Numbered from the stretch's first letter, positions 26,224-36,109 are shown. The stretch is 64,000 nucleotides of DNA from a marine gamma proteobacterium HTCC2148 (GCA_000156295.1 DS999235.1:2389-66388), one strand, 5' to 3'. The notes: generated by a model not told the origin, from the sequence alone. Numbers and translations are program-made.

Positions 26224-26696
26224 TGGACACTGAAAGATTGCTGGCACAGTTACTGTGTCAGTATGAAAATACACCTGGTGGTCTGTTGCCCCTGCTGCAC
26301 GCAGTGCAGGAAGATCTGGGGTATGTACCCCCTGAATCAATTCCGGCTATAGCCGAGGTGATGAACCTGTCCGCGGCTGAAGTGCACGGTGTGATCAGTT
26401 TCTATCACGATCTGAAAACCAGCCCCGTTGGTCGTCATACTTTGCAGGTATGCGCGGCAGAATCCTGTCAGGCTGCGGGCGGCAGAGCACTGGAGCATGC
26501 TGCTCAGGAACAGTTGGGAATAGGGTTTGGTGAAACCACCGATGACGGTTCGGTAACGCTTGAAAAAGTCTACTGCCTGGGCAATTGTGCCTGCTCACCA
26601 TCGGTGCGTATCGATAATGAAACTTATGCTCGCCTGGATGCTACAGGCCTGACGGCGTTAATAGCGAACATTGGTCAGGGGGAGGGCGCATCATGA
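26224..26696 (+). CDS. fdsG: NAD-dependent formate dehydrogenase, gamma subunit
   Basis: NuoE-like [2Fe-2S] subunit of about 157 aa. Cluster ligands are the first pair in CAAESCQAAGG and the second pair in CLGNCACSP. It passes electrons in the soluble FdsGBA complex. The start is TTG at 26223-26225, with GAGAGG 6-8 nt upstream; no ATG or GTG lies in the right place, and the next Met (MNLSAAEV) would remove the N-terminal helices. The coordinate should be read as the TTG beginning at 26223. It overlaps fdsB by ATGA. Confidence 0.9.
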
Positions 26697-28222
26697 GCCA
26701 ACGATTTTTTATACCTCGGGATACTACGGCAGTTGCTGTTGGCGCGAACGAAGTGGCCAATACGCTGGCAGCGGTGCTGTCAGAGCAAGTGAGTGAAGCC
26801 ACCATTGTGCGCAACGGTTCCCGTGGCGCGTTTTGGCTAGAGCCCTTAATGGAAATTGAAACACAAGGGGAGCGCGTCGGATTTGGCCCGCTGTTCCCTG
26901 AAGATGTTGCTGATATTGTTGCACTGTCGCCTGCCGACCGCACCGAGCATCCAAAGTATTTGGGGAAGCTCGAGGAGCACCCATGGTTCGCAGGACAGCA
27001 GCGTTTGACGTTCGCTCGTTCCGGGCTGGACGACCCGCTGTGTCTGGATGCTTATCTCTCGCGTCATGGCTTTGATGGCCTTGAGCATGCACTGCATTTG
27101 CCGCCAGAAGACATTGTCGACGAGGTGACGCGCTCTGGCTTGCGTGGTCGTGGGGGTGCTGCTTTCCCTGCGGGTATTAAGTGGAATACGGTGCTGCAGG
27201 CCGCTGGCGACGAAAAGTATATAGCCTGTAATGCAGACGAGGGTGATTCCGGCACCTTTGCCGATCGCCTGCTGATGGAGTCCGATCCCTATATGTTGAT
27301 TGAGGGAATGACGATAGCGGGGCTCGCCGTAGGCGCACAACAAGGTTATATCTACCTGCGCTCCGAGTATCCTCACGCCTGGGAGGTTATGCACACTGCC
27401 ATTGCCAAAGCCGAGGCGGCCGGTTACCTGGGAGAGGGCATCTGCGACAGTGATCGGCAATTCCATCTGGAGTTAAGACTGGGCGCGGGCTCTTATATTT
27501 GCGGTGAAGAAACCGCCATGCTGGAAAGTCTGGAAGGTCGTCGCGGGGTGGTAAGGGCAAAGCCGCCGTTGCCTGCGATTGAGGGCCTTTTTGGCAAGCC
27601 TACGGTAGTAAACAATGTTCTCACCCTGGCTGCTATCCCCACTATTATGGCGGGCGGTGCGGAGGCTTACGCCGCTCTTGGTCAAGGCCGTTCGCTGGGT
27701 ACGATCACTTTACAACTGGCGGGCAACATTAAAAACGGTGGCCTGGTTGAAGTGCCTTATGGTGCGACTTTGCGAGCGGTTCTGGATCAGTTTGGCGGCG
27801 GCACCCGTTCGGGTAGGCCGATCCGAGCGATACAGGTGGGTGGCCCATTGGGTGCCTATTTACCCGAGCCACTTTGGGACACTCCGCTAGACTATGAGGC
27901 CTTTGCTGCGGCTGGAGGCATGTTGGGTCACGGCGGTGTCGTGGTGTTTGATGACACCGTCGACATGGCACAGCAGGCACGTTTTGCAATGGCCTTTTGT
28001 GCCGAGGAATCCTGCGGTAAATGCACGCCCTGTCGAGTGGGGTCTGTTCGCGGTACCGAGGTAATGGATCGAATTATTGCCAGGGAATCACTCGATGAGA
28101 ACATGGCTTTGTTGGATGACCTTTGCGAAACCATGGAATTGGGCTCGCTTTGTGCCATGGGTGGACTGACGCCAAATCCGGTGCGCAGTGCACTGCAATA
28201 TTTTCCAGAAGACTTCGCCTGA
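26693..28222 (+). CDS. fdsB: NAD-dependent formate dehydrogenase, beta subunit
   Basis: NuoF-like FMN subunit of 509 aa that reduces NAD+. It has the NADH/FMN motif GRGGAAFPAGIKW, YICGEETAMLESLEGRRG, and the [4Fe-4S] ligands ESCGKCTPCRVG near the C-terminus. The first about 120 residues form a thioredoxin-like domain, as in other FdsB proteins. ATG overlaps the fdsG stop. Soluble, cytoplasmic. Confidence 0.95.
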   Translation: MSQRFFIPRDTTAVAVGANEVANTLAAVLSEQVSEATIVRNGSRGAFWLEPLMEIETQGERVGFGPLFPEDVADIVALSPADRTEHPKYLGKLEEHPWFAGQQRLTFARSGLDDPLCLDAYLSRHGFDGLEHALHLPPEDIVDEVTRSGLRGRGGAAFPAGIKWNTVLQAAGDEKYIACNADEGDSGTFADRLLMESDPYMLIEGMTIAGLAVGAQQGYIYLRSEYPHAWEVMHTAIAKAEAAGYLGEGICDSDRQFHLELRLGAGSYICGEETAMLESLEGRRGVVRAKPPLPAIEGLFGKPTVVNNVLTLAAIPTIMAGGAEAYAALGQGRSLGTITLQLAGNIKNGGLVEVPYGATLRAVLDQFGGGTRSGRPIRAIQVGGPLGAYLPEPLWDTPLDYEAFAAAGGMLGHGGVVVFDDTVDMAQQARFAMAFCAEESCGKCTPCRVGSVRGTEVMDRIIARESLDENMALLDDLCETMELGSLCAMGGLTPNPVRSALQYFPEDFA

Positions 28223-28236
28223 GGCGGGAGAACACG

Positions 28237-31086
28237 ATGCTGCAATATTACGAACCGGAAAAAGACTACGGCACGCCCCCGGTCCAATCTTCCGAAATGG
28301 TGTCGGCAAATATCGACGGTGTTTTTATAGAAGTGCCTGCGGGCACCTCGATAATGCGAGCCGCTGCTCTGGTGGGAATCAAAGTCCCCAAGCTTTGCGC
28401 CACCGATTCGATCGACGCCTTTGGCTCCTGTCGTATCTGCCTGGTTGAGATAGAGGGACGCAGAGGTTACCCCGCTTCCTGCACTACGCCGGTGGAGGAA
28501 GGGATGCAGGTGCAAACTCAAACGCCGAAGTTGGCTAAAATTCGCAATGGAGTGATGGAACTTTATATTTCGGACCACCCGCTGGATTGTTTGACCTGCC
28601 CGACCAACGGCGACTGTGAGTTACAGGACACTGCTGGCGAGGTTGGACTGCGCGAAGTGCGCTATGGTTTTGAAGGCGAAAACCATTTGGCTGCAGAGAA
28701 AGACGAATCCAATCCCTACTTCACGTTTGATCCTTCCAAATGCATCGTCTGTTCGCGCTGCGTGCGTGCCTGTGAGGAAACTCAGGGGACCTTCGCGCTG
28801 ACCATTGAAGGCCGCGGCTTTGACTCCAAAGTCAGCGCCGGTGGCGTTGATTTCCTGAATTCTGAATGTGTATCCTGCGGCGCCTGTGTTGATGCCTGTC
28901 CAACGGCAACGCTCACTGAAAACAGTATTATTGAACACGGGAAACCCGAACATACGGTGCTGACAACCTGTGCTTATTGTGGCGTGGGCTGTGGCTTTCG
29001 CGCGGAGCTTAAGGGCGAGCAGGTAGTGCGAATGACGCCGTGGAAAGAGGGTAAAGCTAACGAGGGACACGCCTGCGTAAAGGGTCGTTTTGCCTTCGGC
29101 TACGCTACTCACCCTGATCGTATTACATCGCCGATGATTCGAGACAGTATCGATGAACCCTGGCGTAAGGTGAGCTGGGATCAGGCAGTGAATTTCGCGG
29201 CGCAACGTTTCCGCAAAATTCAACAAGAGTACGGACGTAATAGTATCGGCGCTATTAGCTCCAGTCGCTGCACTAATGAGGAGGTCTATCTGATCCAGAA
29301 ACTGGTGCGAGCGGGCTTCGGCAATAATAATGTTGATACCTGCGCCAGAGTTTGTCATTCGCCGACGGGTTTTGGCTTGAAGACTACGCTGGGTGAATCA
29401 GCAGGTACCCAGACCTTTGCGTCTGTGGCAAAGACAGATGTGGCAATCGTAATGGGCGCCAATCCCACCGAAGCGCACCCCGTGTTTGCCTCGAGGTTAA
29501 AACGGCGGCTGCGGGAGGGGGCCAAACTGATTGTGATTGACCCCCGCAAGATTGAGCTGGTGAGCTCGCCGCATATTCGTGCCGATTATCACTTGCCGGT
29601 TAACCCCGGAGCAAACGTCGCCCTGCTGAACGCTCTGGCGCATGTCATCGTTACTGAAAACCTTCACGACGCTGAGTTCATCGACCAGCGCTGTGAGTCA
29701 GAAGCGTTCAGTGAATGGCAGGCGTTCATTGCCGATGACAGTCAATCCCCTGAATCACTGGAACAGGCCACCGGCGTCGACCCACAAGCCCTGCGTGAAG
29801 CTGCGCGTTTGTATGCCAGCGCGCCTAACGGTGCCATTTACTACGGTTTGGGTGTGACCGAGCACAGCCAGGGTTCCACTGCCGTCATGGGTATTGCTAA
29901 TCTCGCCATGTTGACCGGTAATCTCGGTCGTGAGGGGGTCGGGGTCAATCCCATGCGCGGCCAGAACAATGTGCAGGGCTCTTGCGATATGGGCTCCTTT
30001 CCCCATGAATTGCCCGGTTACCGGCACTTGTCGGATGCTGCCACCCGCGCCCTGTTTGAAGCAGAATGGCAGGTGGATCTGGATCCGGAGCCTGGCATGC
30101 GGATTCCCAACATGTTCGATGCTGCGGTGGACGGACAATTCCGAGGGCTTTATTGCCAGGGTGAAGACGTGGCGCAGTCCGATCCTAATACGCACCACAT
30201 TGAAGCAGCTCTCGGTGCACTGGATTGTTTGGTGGTGCAGGACATCTTCCTTAACGAAACGGCCAAGTTCGCCCATGTCTTTTTACCCGGCGCCTCTTTT
30301 CTTGAGAAAGACGGTACGTTTATTAATGCAGAGCGTCGGATTTCGTCAGTACGCAAAGTCATGTCGCCTCTGTCAGGTAAAGCGGATTGGGAGGCTACAA
30401 TGGCCTTCGCCAATGCCCTGGGCTGTGACATGAATTACCAGCACCCTTCAGAGATCATGGATGAAATTGCCAAGCTGACGCCCACTTTCCATGGTGTCAG
30501 TTATTCCTTATTGGATGAACTTGGCAGTATTCAATGGCCTTGTAATGAGCTCGCCCCTGAGGGCACGCCGACCATGCACGTGGACGAATTTGTGCGCGGT
30601 AAAGGTTATTTTGCGGTTACCGAGTTCGTGCCTACGGAAGAACGAGCCAACAAGCGCTTTCCGTTGTTGCTCACTACCGGACGTATCCTCAGTCAGTACA
30701 ACGTCGGAGCGCAGACCCGTCGCACTGAAAATAGTACCTGGCATGAGGAGGACTTGCTGGAGATTCACTCCCATGACGCGCAGGAGCGAGGCATCAACGA
30801 AGGCGACTGGGTGGGGATTCAAAGCAGGGTAGGCACCACGGTGTTGCACGCACATATTTCTGATCGGGTTAAGCCGGGAGTGATATACACCACGTTCCAT
30901 CATCCGGTATCAGGCGCCAATGTGGTGACTACCGACAACTCCGACTGGGCAACGAACTGCCCTGAGTACAAGGTAACTGCCGTTCAGGTTAGCAAGGTTA
31001 ATGAACCTTCTGCTTGGCAGGCGAGGCAGCAAAAGTTTGATCGCCGTCAGCATCAGCTGCTGAAACAGGCGACGGAGGATGCCTGA
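28237..31086 (+). CDS. fdsA: NAD-dependent formate dehydrogenase, alpha (catalytic) subunit
   Basis: Molybdenum bis-PGD formate dehydrogenase of 949 aa, which oxidises formate to CO2. Order: [2Fe-2S] domain (LCATDSIDAFGSCRICLVE), NuoG-like His/Cys cluster region, two [4Fe-4S] sets (CIVCSRCVRACEE and CVSCGACVDACPT), Fdh-type [4Fe-4S] (CAYCGVGCGF), and the catalytic domain with CARVCHSPTGFG, where the VCH Cys is the Mo ligand, so this is not the Sec form. ATG 28237 has GGCGGGAG upstream; the longer frame overlapping fdsB is not used. The stop overlaps fdhD by 8 nt. Confidence 0.96.
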   Translation: MLQYYEPEKDYGTPPVQSSEMVSANIDGVFIEVPAGTSIMRAAALVGIKVPKLCATDSIDAFGSCRICLVEIEGRRGYPASCTTPVEEGMQVQTQTPKLAKIRNGVMELYISDHPLDCLTCPTNGDCELQDTAGEVGLREVRYGFEGENHLAAEKDESNPYFTFDPSKCIVCSRCVRACEETQGTFALTIEGRGFDSKVSAGGVDFLNSECVSCGACVDACPTATLTENSIIEHGKPEHTVLTTCAYCGVGCGFRAELKGEQVVRMTPWKEGKANEGHACVKGRFAFGYATHPDRITSPMIRDSIDEPWRKVSWDQAVNFAAQRFRKIQQEYGRNSIGAISSSRCTNEEVYLIQKLVRAGFGNNNVDTCARVCHSPTGFGLKTTLGESAGTQTFASVAKTDVAIVMGANPTEAHPVFASRLKRRLREGAKLIVIDPRKIELVSSPHIRADYHLPVNPGANVALLNALAHVIVTENLHDAEFIDQRCESEAFSEWQAFIADDSQSPESLEQATGVDPQALREAARLYASAPNGAIYYGLGVTEHSQGSTAVMGIANLAMLTGNLGREGVGVNPMRGQNNVQGSCDMGSFPHELPGYRHLSDAATRALFEAEWQVDLDPEPGMRIPNMFDAAVDGQFRGLYCQGEDVAQSDPNTHHIEAALGALDCLVVQDIFLNETAKFAHVFLPGASFLEKDGTFINAERRISSVRKVMSPLSGKADWEATMAFANALGCDMNYQHPSEIMDEIAKLTPTFHGVSYSLLDELGSIQWPCNELAPEGTPTMHVDEFVRGKGYFAVTEFVPTEERANKRFPLLLTTGRILSQYNVGAQTRRTENSTWHEEDLLEIHSHDAQERGINEGDWVGIQSRVGTTVLHAHISDRVKPGVIYTTFHHPVSGANVVTTDNSDWATNCPEYKVTAVQVSKVNEPSAWQARQQKFDRRQHQLLKQATEDA

Positions 31087-31882
31087 TACTACCTTTGCCC
31101 TGTCGCGCAAGGTTTGGCGCCAGGGTCGTGTTAGCGAGGATTCGGACCAGGTTGTAGAAGAATCACCCGTAGCGCTGGTTTATAACGGTATATCCCACGC
31201 CGTAATGATGGCTACCCCTGCAGATCTGGCCGATCTGGCTTTGGGGTTCAGCTTATCCGAGGGCATTCTTGCTGACGCTGATCAATTAATTGGCCTGGAT
31301 GTGGTGGCTAGAGATCAGGGAATCGAGGTGATCATGGAAATCAATGCTGAGCCTTTCGCTGCCCTCAAACAAAGGCGTAGAAACCTGACCGGTCGCACCG
31401 GCTGTGGGCTGTGTGGGGTGGAGTCTTTGGAACAGGCAATTACGCCGCCTCGCCAAGTTACTGCGGACGTGCGCCTGACCCACGAGGCGGTTCAACTTGG
31501 TTTGCAGGGGCTTGCCAGGGCCCAGGTGCTGAAAACAAAAACCGGTGGCGTTCATGGCGCCGTCTGGTGTGATGCAGCTGGCAGTATCCGGTTGGTACGC
31601 GAAGACGTAGGCAGGCATAACGCGTTGGATAAATTACTGGGCGCGATGGTGTCTGGAAAAGAAGGTCGAGAAGGCTTCGTTTTGCTGACCAGCAGATTGA
31701 GTTATGAAATGGTGGCAAAAGCGGCAGCTTGCAACGTGCCAGTGTTAGCGGCCGTGTCCGCACCCACCGCGCTTGCGGTAAAGCAGGCCGAGGCCGCCCA
31801 AATCACGCTCGTTGGATTTGTACAGACAGGCAGGCAGGTAATTTACAACGGCGAATTCAGATTTCAGGAGGCACAAGACTAA
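31079..31882 (+). CDS. fdhD: Formate dehydrogenase sulfurtransferase FdhD
   Basis: FdhD of 267 aa, which passes sulfur from the cysteine desulfurase to the Mo cofactor of formate dehydrogenase. The Cys pair sits in RTGCGLCGVESL. The conserved middle segments VHGAVWCDAAG and REDVGRHNALDKLLG, and SRLSYEMVAKAA, are all present. It overlaps fdsA by 8 nt and its stop TAA shares one base with the fdsD ATG, so this operon is tightly coupled. Confidence 0.95.
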   Translation: MPDTTFALSRKVWRQGRVSEDSDQVVEESPVALVYNGISHAVMMATPADLADLALGFSLSEGILADADQLIGLDVVARDQGIEVIMEINAEPFAALKQRRRNLTGRTGCGLCGVESLEQAITPPRQVTADVRLTHEAVQLGLQGLARAQVLKTKTGGVHGAVWCDAAGSIRLVREDVGRHNALDKLLGAMVSGKEGREGFVLLTSRLSYEMVAKAAACNVPVLAAVSAPTALAVKQAEAAQITLVGFVQTGRQVIYNGEFRFQEAQD

Positions 31883-32115
31883 TGTCGGGGCAACAGATCG
31901 AACATCTTGTCAGTATGGCGAACCAGATTGCATTGAACTTTGGTGAGAAGCGCAATCTAACAGAGGCAGCACGCAAGACTGGAGAGCATCTGGAAAAATT
32001 CTGGACTCGGGCTATGCGTGAAAAATTATCTATTGAAGCCGCGGACAGCGAGGTGCCTCTATCCCCCGCCGTCAACTTGATGCTGGAACAGCAGCGCGGC
32101 CAGATCGGGAGTTAA
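31882..32115 (+). CDS. fdsD: Formate dehydrogenase delta subunit
   Basis: Small helical protein of 77 aa matching FdsD: begins near IEHLVSMANQIALNF and has HLEKFWTRAMREKL. It is needed for activity of FdsGBA, probably in cofactor insertion or assembly, and carries no metal motif. ATG at 31882 lies behind CAGGAGGC; a longer frame inside fdhD is not used. Order fdsGBA-fdhD-fdsD is the usual one. Confidence 0.92.
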   Translation: MSGQQIEHLVSMANQIALNFGEKRNLTEAARKTGEHLEKFWTRAMREKLSIEAADSEVPLSPAVNLMLEQQRGQIGS

Positions 32116-32840
32116 TGTCTATGAATACGCGTTTTTTCAGTTTGATCAGCCTGGCGGCTGTTGTATTGCTTGTTGTTTCTCCGCCTTTGCTTGCCGACGC
32201 ACCAGACCCCCAGATTCGTGTGAGTGGCCAGGCCGAAGTGAGTATTGCGCCGGATATGGCGCTGCTGCAACTTACAGTTATGCGCGAGGCAGATACTGCG
32301 CGTTTGGCATTGGATGCTAATTCCAGTGCAATGGCTGAGGTGTTAAAGGCTATGCGCGCTGGTGGTGTTGCGGAACGGGACTTGCAGACCAGTAATTTTT
32401 CAATTCAACCTCGTTACTTTTACCCTAAACCTCGCAGTGAAAAGCCACCGGAGTTAGCGGGTTATATTGTTCGAAACAGCCTTACTGTGACAGTCCGGGA
32501 TTTGAAGGCATTGGGAAGCCTGTTGGATAAGTCGGTCAGCCTTGGCGTGAATGAAGGTGGAAATGTTAGCTTCACTAACGACGACCCCTCCGCAGCTGTC
32601 GCAACAGCCCGCGCCGGTGCTGTGAAAGACGCCATGGCCAAAGCGCGCACCTTGGCTGATGCCGCGGGCGTGGTACTGGGAGATGTCAGGGAAATTTCTG
32701 AACAAACTCACATGCCGCAGCCGCGACATTATCGCTCTGGGAAAATGATGATGAGTGAGGCGGCCGATGCGGTCCCGATGATGGCAGGTGAAAACAGCTA
32801 TCAGGTGTTGGTGCACATGAGTTTTTCTATCGATCAGTAG
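32115..32840 (+). CDS. SIMPL-domain (DUF541) exported protein
   Basis: Protein of 241 aa with an N-terminal signal peptide (FFSLISLAAVVLLVVSPPLLADA) and a SIMPL/DUF541 domain: ISVSGQAEVSIAPDMA-type start, and later the segment IQPRYFYP. Members (E. coli YggE) are periplasmic or outer-membrane linked and tied to oxidative-stress tolerance, with unclear biochemistry. The ATG at 32115 overlaps the fdsD stop; a second in-frame ATG lies at 32121. It is therefore the last cistron of the formate dehydrogenase operon, which is unusual for this family. Confidence 0.85.
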   Translation: MSMNTRFFSLISLAAVVLLVVSPPLLADAPDPQIRVSGQAEVSIAPDMALLQLTVMREADTARLALDANSSAMAEVLKAMRAGGVAERDLQTSNFSIQPRYFYPKPRSEKPPELAGYIVRNSLTVTVRDLKALGSLLDKSVSLGVNEGGNVSFTNDDPSAAVATARAGAVKDAMAKARTLADAAGVVLGDVREISEQTHMPQPRHYRSGKMMMSEAADAVPMMAGENSYQVLVHMSFSIDQ

Positions 32841-32908
32841 GCTCTCGCACAGCACTGTTGATTCATGTTTCGCACCAACCGGTGGGATCAGGATAGTGCA
32901 GTGGCTGG

Positions 32909-32935
32909 AAAGGGTGGCTTTAGCCGCCCTTTTTT
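32909..32935 (+). terminator. Intrinsic terminator of the fds operon
   Basis: Stem AGGGTGGC/GCCGCCCT with a TTTA loop, then a run of six T, about 70 nt after the SIMPL gene. Confidence 0.75.
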
Positions 32936-33034
32936 ATGTCCCGGGTTCAAGCGTCGTGAACTGTGGCTTTGATAGTTCCATTTAAGAATGAATATGCTAA
33001 ATTGCCATCATAAGGCCGCAAATTCGGAGTCAAC

Positions 33035-33559
33035 ATGCGCTGGGATGATATAGACAAGCAGGTGTGCTCGGTAGCCCGCTCACTCTCGGTCGTGGGAGAG
33101 CGTTGGACTATGCTGATTATTCGGGACGCGTTTCTGGGTACGCGACGATTTGACCAGTTTCAAAGCAACCTGGGCATTACCAGGCATCGCCTATCGGAGC
33201 GATTAGGCAAACTGGTGGATGCTGGTGTGTTGGTGAAAGTGCCCTATAACGAGCGCCCCCTGCGTCATGAATATCGACTTACTCGCAAGGGACTGGGGCT
33301 TTATCCGGTGCTAATGAGCCTGGCTCACTGGGGCGACGAATGGATGGACAAGGGAGAGGGCGCTCCGCTGGAATACGTGCATCAAAACTGCGGTCAGAAG
33401 ACCCAGCCCACGTTGACGTGCAGCGAGTGCCACGAGCCACTGCGGCCTGAAGAGGTGACTCCCAGACTGGGGTCGGCACTCAAGGAATTGGCAGAACGCT
33501 TGCGAGTAGAGGGCGAGACCTTCGACGAGATTCCGCCGTTGCTGCGACGTTCTGTGTAA
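33035..33559 (+). CDS. HxlR-family transcriptional regulator
   Basis: Winged-helix regulator of 174 aa. The HxlR core is plain: CSVARSLSVVGERWTMLIIRD, FDQFQSNLGITRHRLSERLG and YRLTRKGLGLYPVL. The C-terminal 60 residues carry three Cys in CGQKTQ...TCSECHEPL, which may form a small zinc knuckle, as in longer HxlR members. Probably senses a small organic compound through Cys or ligand binding. Single gene; target unknown, with the TonB receptor downstream as a candidate. Confidence 0.88.
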   Translation: MRWDDIDKQVCSVARSLSVVGERWTMLIIRDAFLGTRRFDQFQSNLGITRHRLSERLGKLVDAGVLVKVPYNERPLRHEYRLTRKGLGLYPVLMSLAHWGDEWMDKGEGAPLEYVHQNCGQKTQPTLTCSECHEPLRPEEVTPRLGSALKELAERLRVEGETFDEIPPLLRRSV

Positions 33560-33744
33560 TCGTTGTCCAGCCGTTTAGTCAGCATATATTCGACTAACCC
33601 TGTTCCGAATTACGGACTTCCCGCCTTATTAATCGTATGAAATAGTTACGTTAGCTGCCACCGCAAGGCCTGTGTTTAAGGTATAGAATCGCAGGCCTAA
33701 TAAGTTTGTCACCGCAAATTTTGTTCACGCGAGGGATCACTACA

Positions 33745-36009
33745 ATGCAAAACTTCAAGCAAGCGGCGATGGCTGCAGCCGTACTTTCAGTCTTATCTTC
33801 AGGGGCAAATGCCCAGTTGGAAGAGGTTATCGTCACTGCCTCCAAGCGGGTTGAGAGTCTGCAAGACGTCTCTATGAGTATCTCAGCTATTTCAGGCGAG
33901 TCGATTACTCGCCTGGGTGCTGCAGATTTCAATGATTTGGCAGCTTCTGTTCCGTCACTGTCGTTACGTTCGTCCGGTCCCGGCCGCACCAAGCTGAATA
34001 TTCGTGGAATATCTGCAGCCACCGGCGTAGCGCCAACCGTCAGTTTCTATATCGATGAAATGCCAATTTCGACGATCTCATCCGGTTCCTCGACTTCTTT
34101 TGCTCAAACCATCGTGGACCCAAAGCTTTATGATCTGCAGCAGGTGGAAGTTCTGCGCGGCCCACAGGGGACCTTGTACGGATCCAGTTCGATGGGTGGT
34201 ACGGTTCGACTGATAACGGGCCAGCCGCTCGTAGGCGAATCAGAGGGCAGTGTTAATGCTGAACTCTCAGATACCAAAGAAGGCGGCATGAACTATGTTC
34301 TCAATGGCATGTATAACGCCCCCGTGAGTGATAACGGTGCATTGCGTGTGGTTGGTTCCTTTACAGATCGAAGCGGCTTTATTGACAGAGTAGATCGTGA
34401 GACAGGTGAGACGTTTGACGATGAGGTCAATTCAGAGGAATCGACTGCGTTGCGCGTTGCCTACCGGCATGAGTTTGATAACGCTTACATTCAGCCTTTT
34501 GTGTTCTACCAGAAAAATGAGATGGATGGAAAGCCAAGCTATGACGGCCCCAATGACGAGTTTCTTCAAGTCCGCGAGTTCGACGCAGCAGAACCGTTTG
34601 AGGATGAATTCACAATGTTTAACCTGACCTATGGTCAGGATTTCGAATCTATGGCTCTGGTGGCAAGTCTGTCCCAGCTCAATCGCGAGCTCGAAAATGT
34701 TGAAGATCTTACAGACCAGACTTTTGCTGCAGTTGGTCAGGGCAGTGAAGCCGTCTATGCCGATGAGTCAGTGGATTTGGACGACCTGACTTTTGAGGCG
34801 AGGTTGAGCTCAACCACTGATAATTCGCTGCAGTGGCTTGCCGGCGTATTTTATAAAGACGCGACAGCTGACTCTGGCTATCGTATGCAGCGCGGCTTTG
34901 ACATTAACCTTTCTCCCTTTGGTCTCGCTAATACCCAGGATGAGAAGAGCTATAAAGAATATGCTGTGTTCGGTGAGCTTGGCATGGATATTGGCGAACG
35001 ATTCACTTTGACCGTAGGCGGACGCTACCTGGATTACGACTTCGATCAGTACAAGGAAGATTGGGGTTTTGTCTATGATGGCGCCAATGGCGGAACAGAC
35101 AGGGATCAGGCGAATATTCTTGACCTCTCGGTGTCTGACGATGACGTTCATGGCAAGGTCACGGGTACATTCCATGTGACTGATGTGAGTCAAGTGTACG
35201 CGACCGTCTCGAACGGGTCGCGCCCCGGCGGCGGTAATCGTTCGGTACCTCGCAGCACTAATCCAGCGGAGACAACAGCCTACGCCTGTAACCAGGATCT
35301 GAACGAATTAGGAATTTCCGGTAGCCCCGATTCCTATGAAGGTGATGAGGTTGTTAATACAGAATTGGGTTGGAAAACCATGATTGGAGACAGCCTGCGT
35401 TTCAACGGCGCTGTTTACCAAATGCAGTGGGACGATATCCAACAAGTTGTTAACACGAGTGGCGAGTGTGGCTTTAACTTCACTACCAATATTGGCGAAG
35501 CTGAATCTCGCGGTGTCGAGATGGAGTTGGCGGCATCTATTACTGACAATCTGAATCTAAACATGGGTGTAGGTTATACGGATGCCGAGTTTAAAGATGA
35601 TGTGCCTCAGGCCGGCATAGAGTCTGGCGATTTGTTGGCCGATGTTCCTGAGTGGACCTACAACATCTCGCTGGATTGGACGATTCCAATCAAAAGTGGC
35701 GAAGTGTTCACTGTATTAAGCTACAGCTATGTTGATGAGACGCTTGAATTGGCAGGCCAGCCCGGTGACGACCTGACTGACAATGGCATTATTTCGGGTA
35801 ACGTAAAGCCCGATTATGAGATTGTTGACTTACGCGTCGGCTATACCAGTGATGGCGACTGGGAGGCGGTGCTGTTTGTCGACAACCTGATGGATGAGGA
35901 AGCTATTTATACCTACAGCGATGTGCTGGCATTTAATATTCCAGCTTATGATCGCACGGTACGCAATCGTCCGCGCACCTATGGCGTGTCAGTTAGCTAT
36001 AGCTTCTGA
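33745..36009 (+). CDS. TonB-dependent outer-membrane receptor
   Basis: Receptor of 754 aa: signal peptide (MQNFKQAAMAAAVLSVLSSG, cleaved after ANA), TonB-box-like segment LEEVIVTASKR at the mature N-terminus, plug domain with LNIRGISAATG and VEVLRGPQGTLYGSSSMGG, then a beta-barrel ending in SVSYSF with terminal Phe. ATG 33745 has GAGGGA 8 nt upstream. It imports a large or scarce substrate across the outer membrane using TonB energy. The type is abundant in marine proteobacteria and sphingomonads; the ligand cannot be told. Confidence 0.92.
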   Translation: MQNFKQAAMAAAVLSVLSSGANAQLEEVIVTASKRVESLQDVSMSISAISGESITRLGAADFNDLAASVPSLSLRSSGPGRTKLNIRGISAATGVAPTVSFYIDEMPISTISSGSSTSFAQTIVDPKLYDLQQVEVLRGPQGTLYGSSSMGGTVRLITGQPLVGESEGSVNAELSDTKEGGMNYVLNGMYNAPVSDNGALRVVGSFTDRSGFIDRVDRETGETFDDEVNSEESTALRVAYRHEFDNAYIQPFVFYQKNEMDGKPSYDGPNDEFLQVREFDAAEPFEDEFTMFNLTYGQDFESMALVASLSQLNRELENVEDLTDQTFAAVGQGSEAVYADESVDLDDLTFEARLSSTTDNSLQWLAGVFYKDATADSGYRMQRGFDINLSPFGLANTQDEKSYKEYAVFGELGMDIGERFTLTVGGRYLDYDFDQYKEDWGFVYDGANGGTDRDQANILDLSVSDDDVHGKVTGTFHVTDVSQVYATVSNGSRPGGGNRSVPRSTNPAETTAYACNQDLNELGISGSPDSYEGDEVVNTELGWKTMIGDSLRFNGAVYQMQWDDIQQVVNTSGECGFNFTTNIGEAESRGVEMELAASITDNLNLNMGVGYTDAEFKDDVPQAGIESGDLLADVPEWTYNISLDWTIPIKSGEVFTVLSYSYVDETLELAGQPGDDLTDNGIISGNVKPDYEIVDLRVGYTSDGDWEAVLFVDNLMDEEAIYTYSDVLAFNIPAYDRTVRNRPRTYGVSVSYSF

Positions 36010-36023
36010 TAAACGCTGGCACA

Positions 36024-36058
36024 AAAAGGGCCCTGCACGTGAGTGTAGGGCCTTTTTT
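36024..36058 (+). terminator. Intrinsic terminator after TonB receptor
   Basis: A-rich lead, stem GGCCCTGCAC/GTGTAGGGCC with a GTGA loop and one mismatch, then six T. It separates the receptor from sstT. Confidence 0.85.
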
Positions 36059-36109
36059 AAGGTTATAGTGAGGTAGGACGACAATAAGAATATAAGCACG
36101 AGGAAATAC

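Noticed and set aside
28621-29358. 245-codon open frame on the minus strand
   Set aside because: Entirely antisense to fdsA; no recognisable motif.
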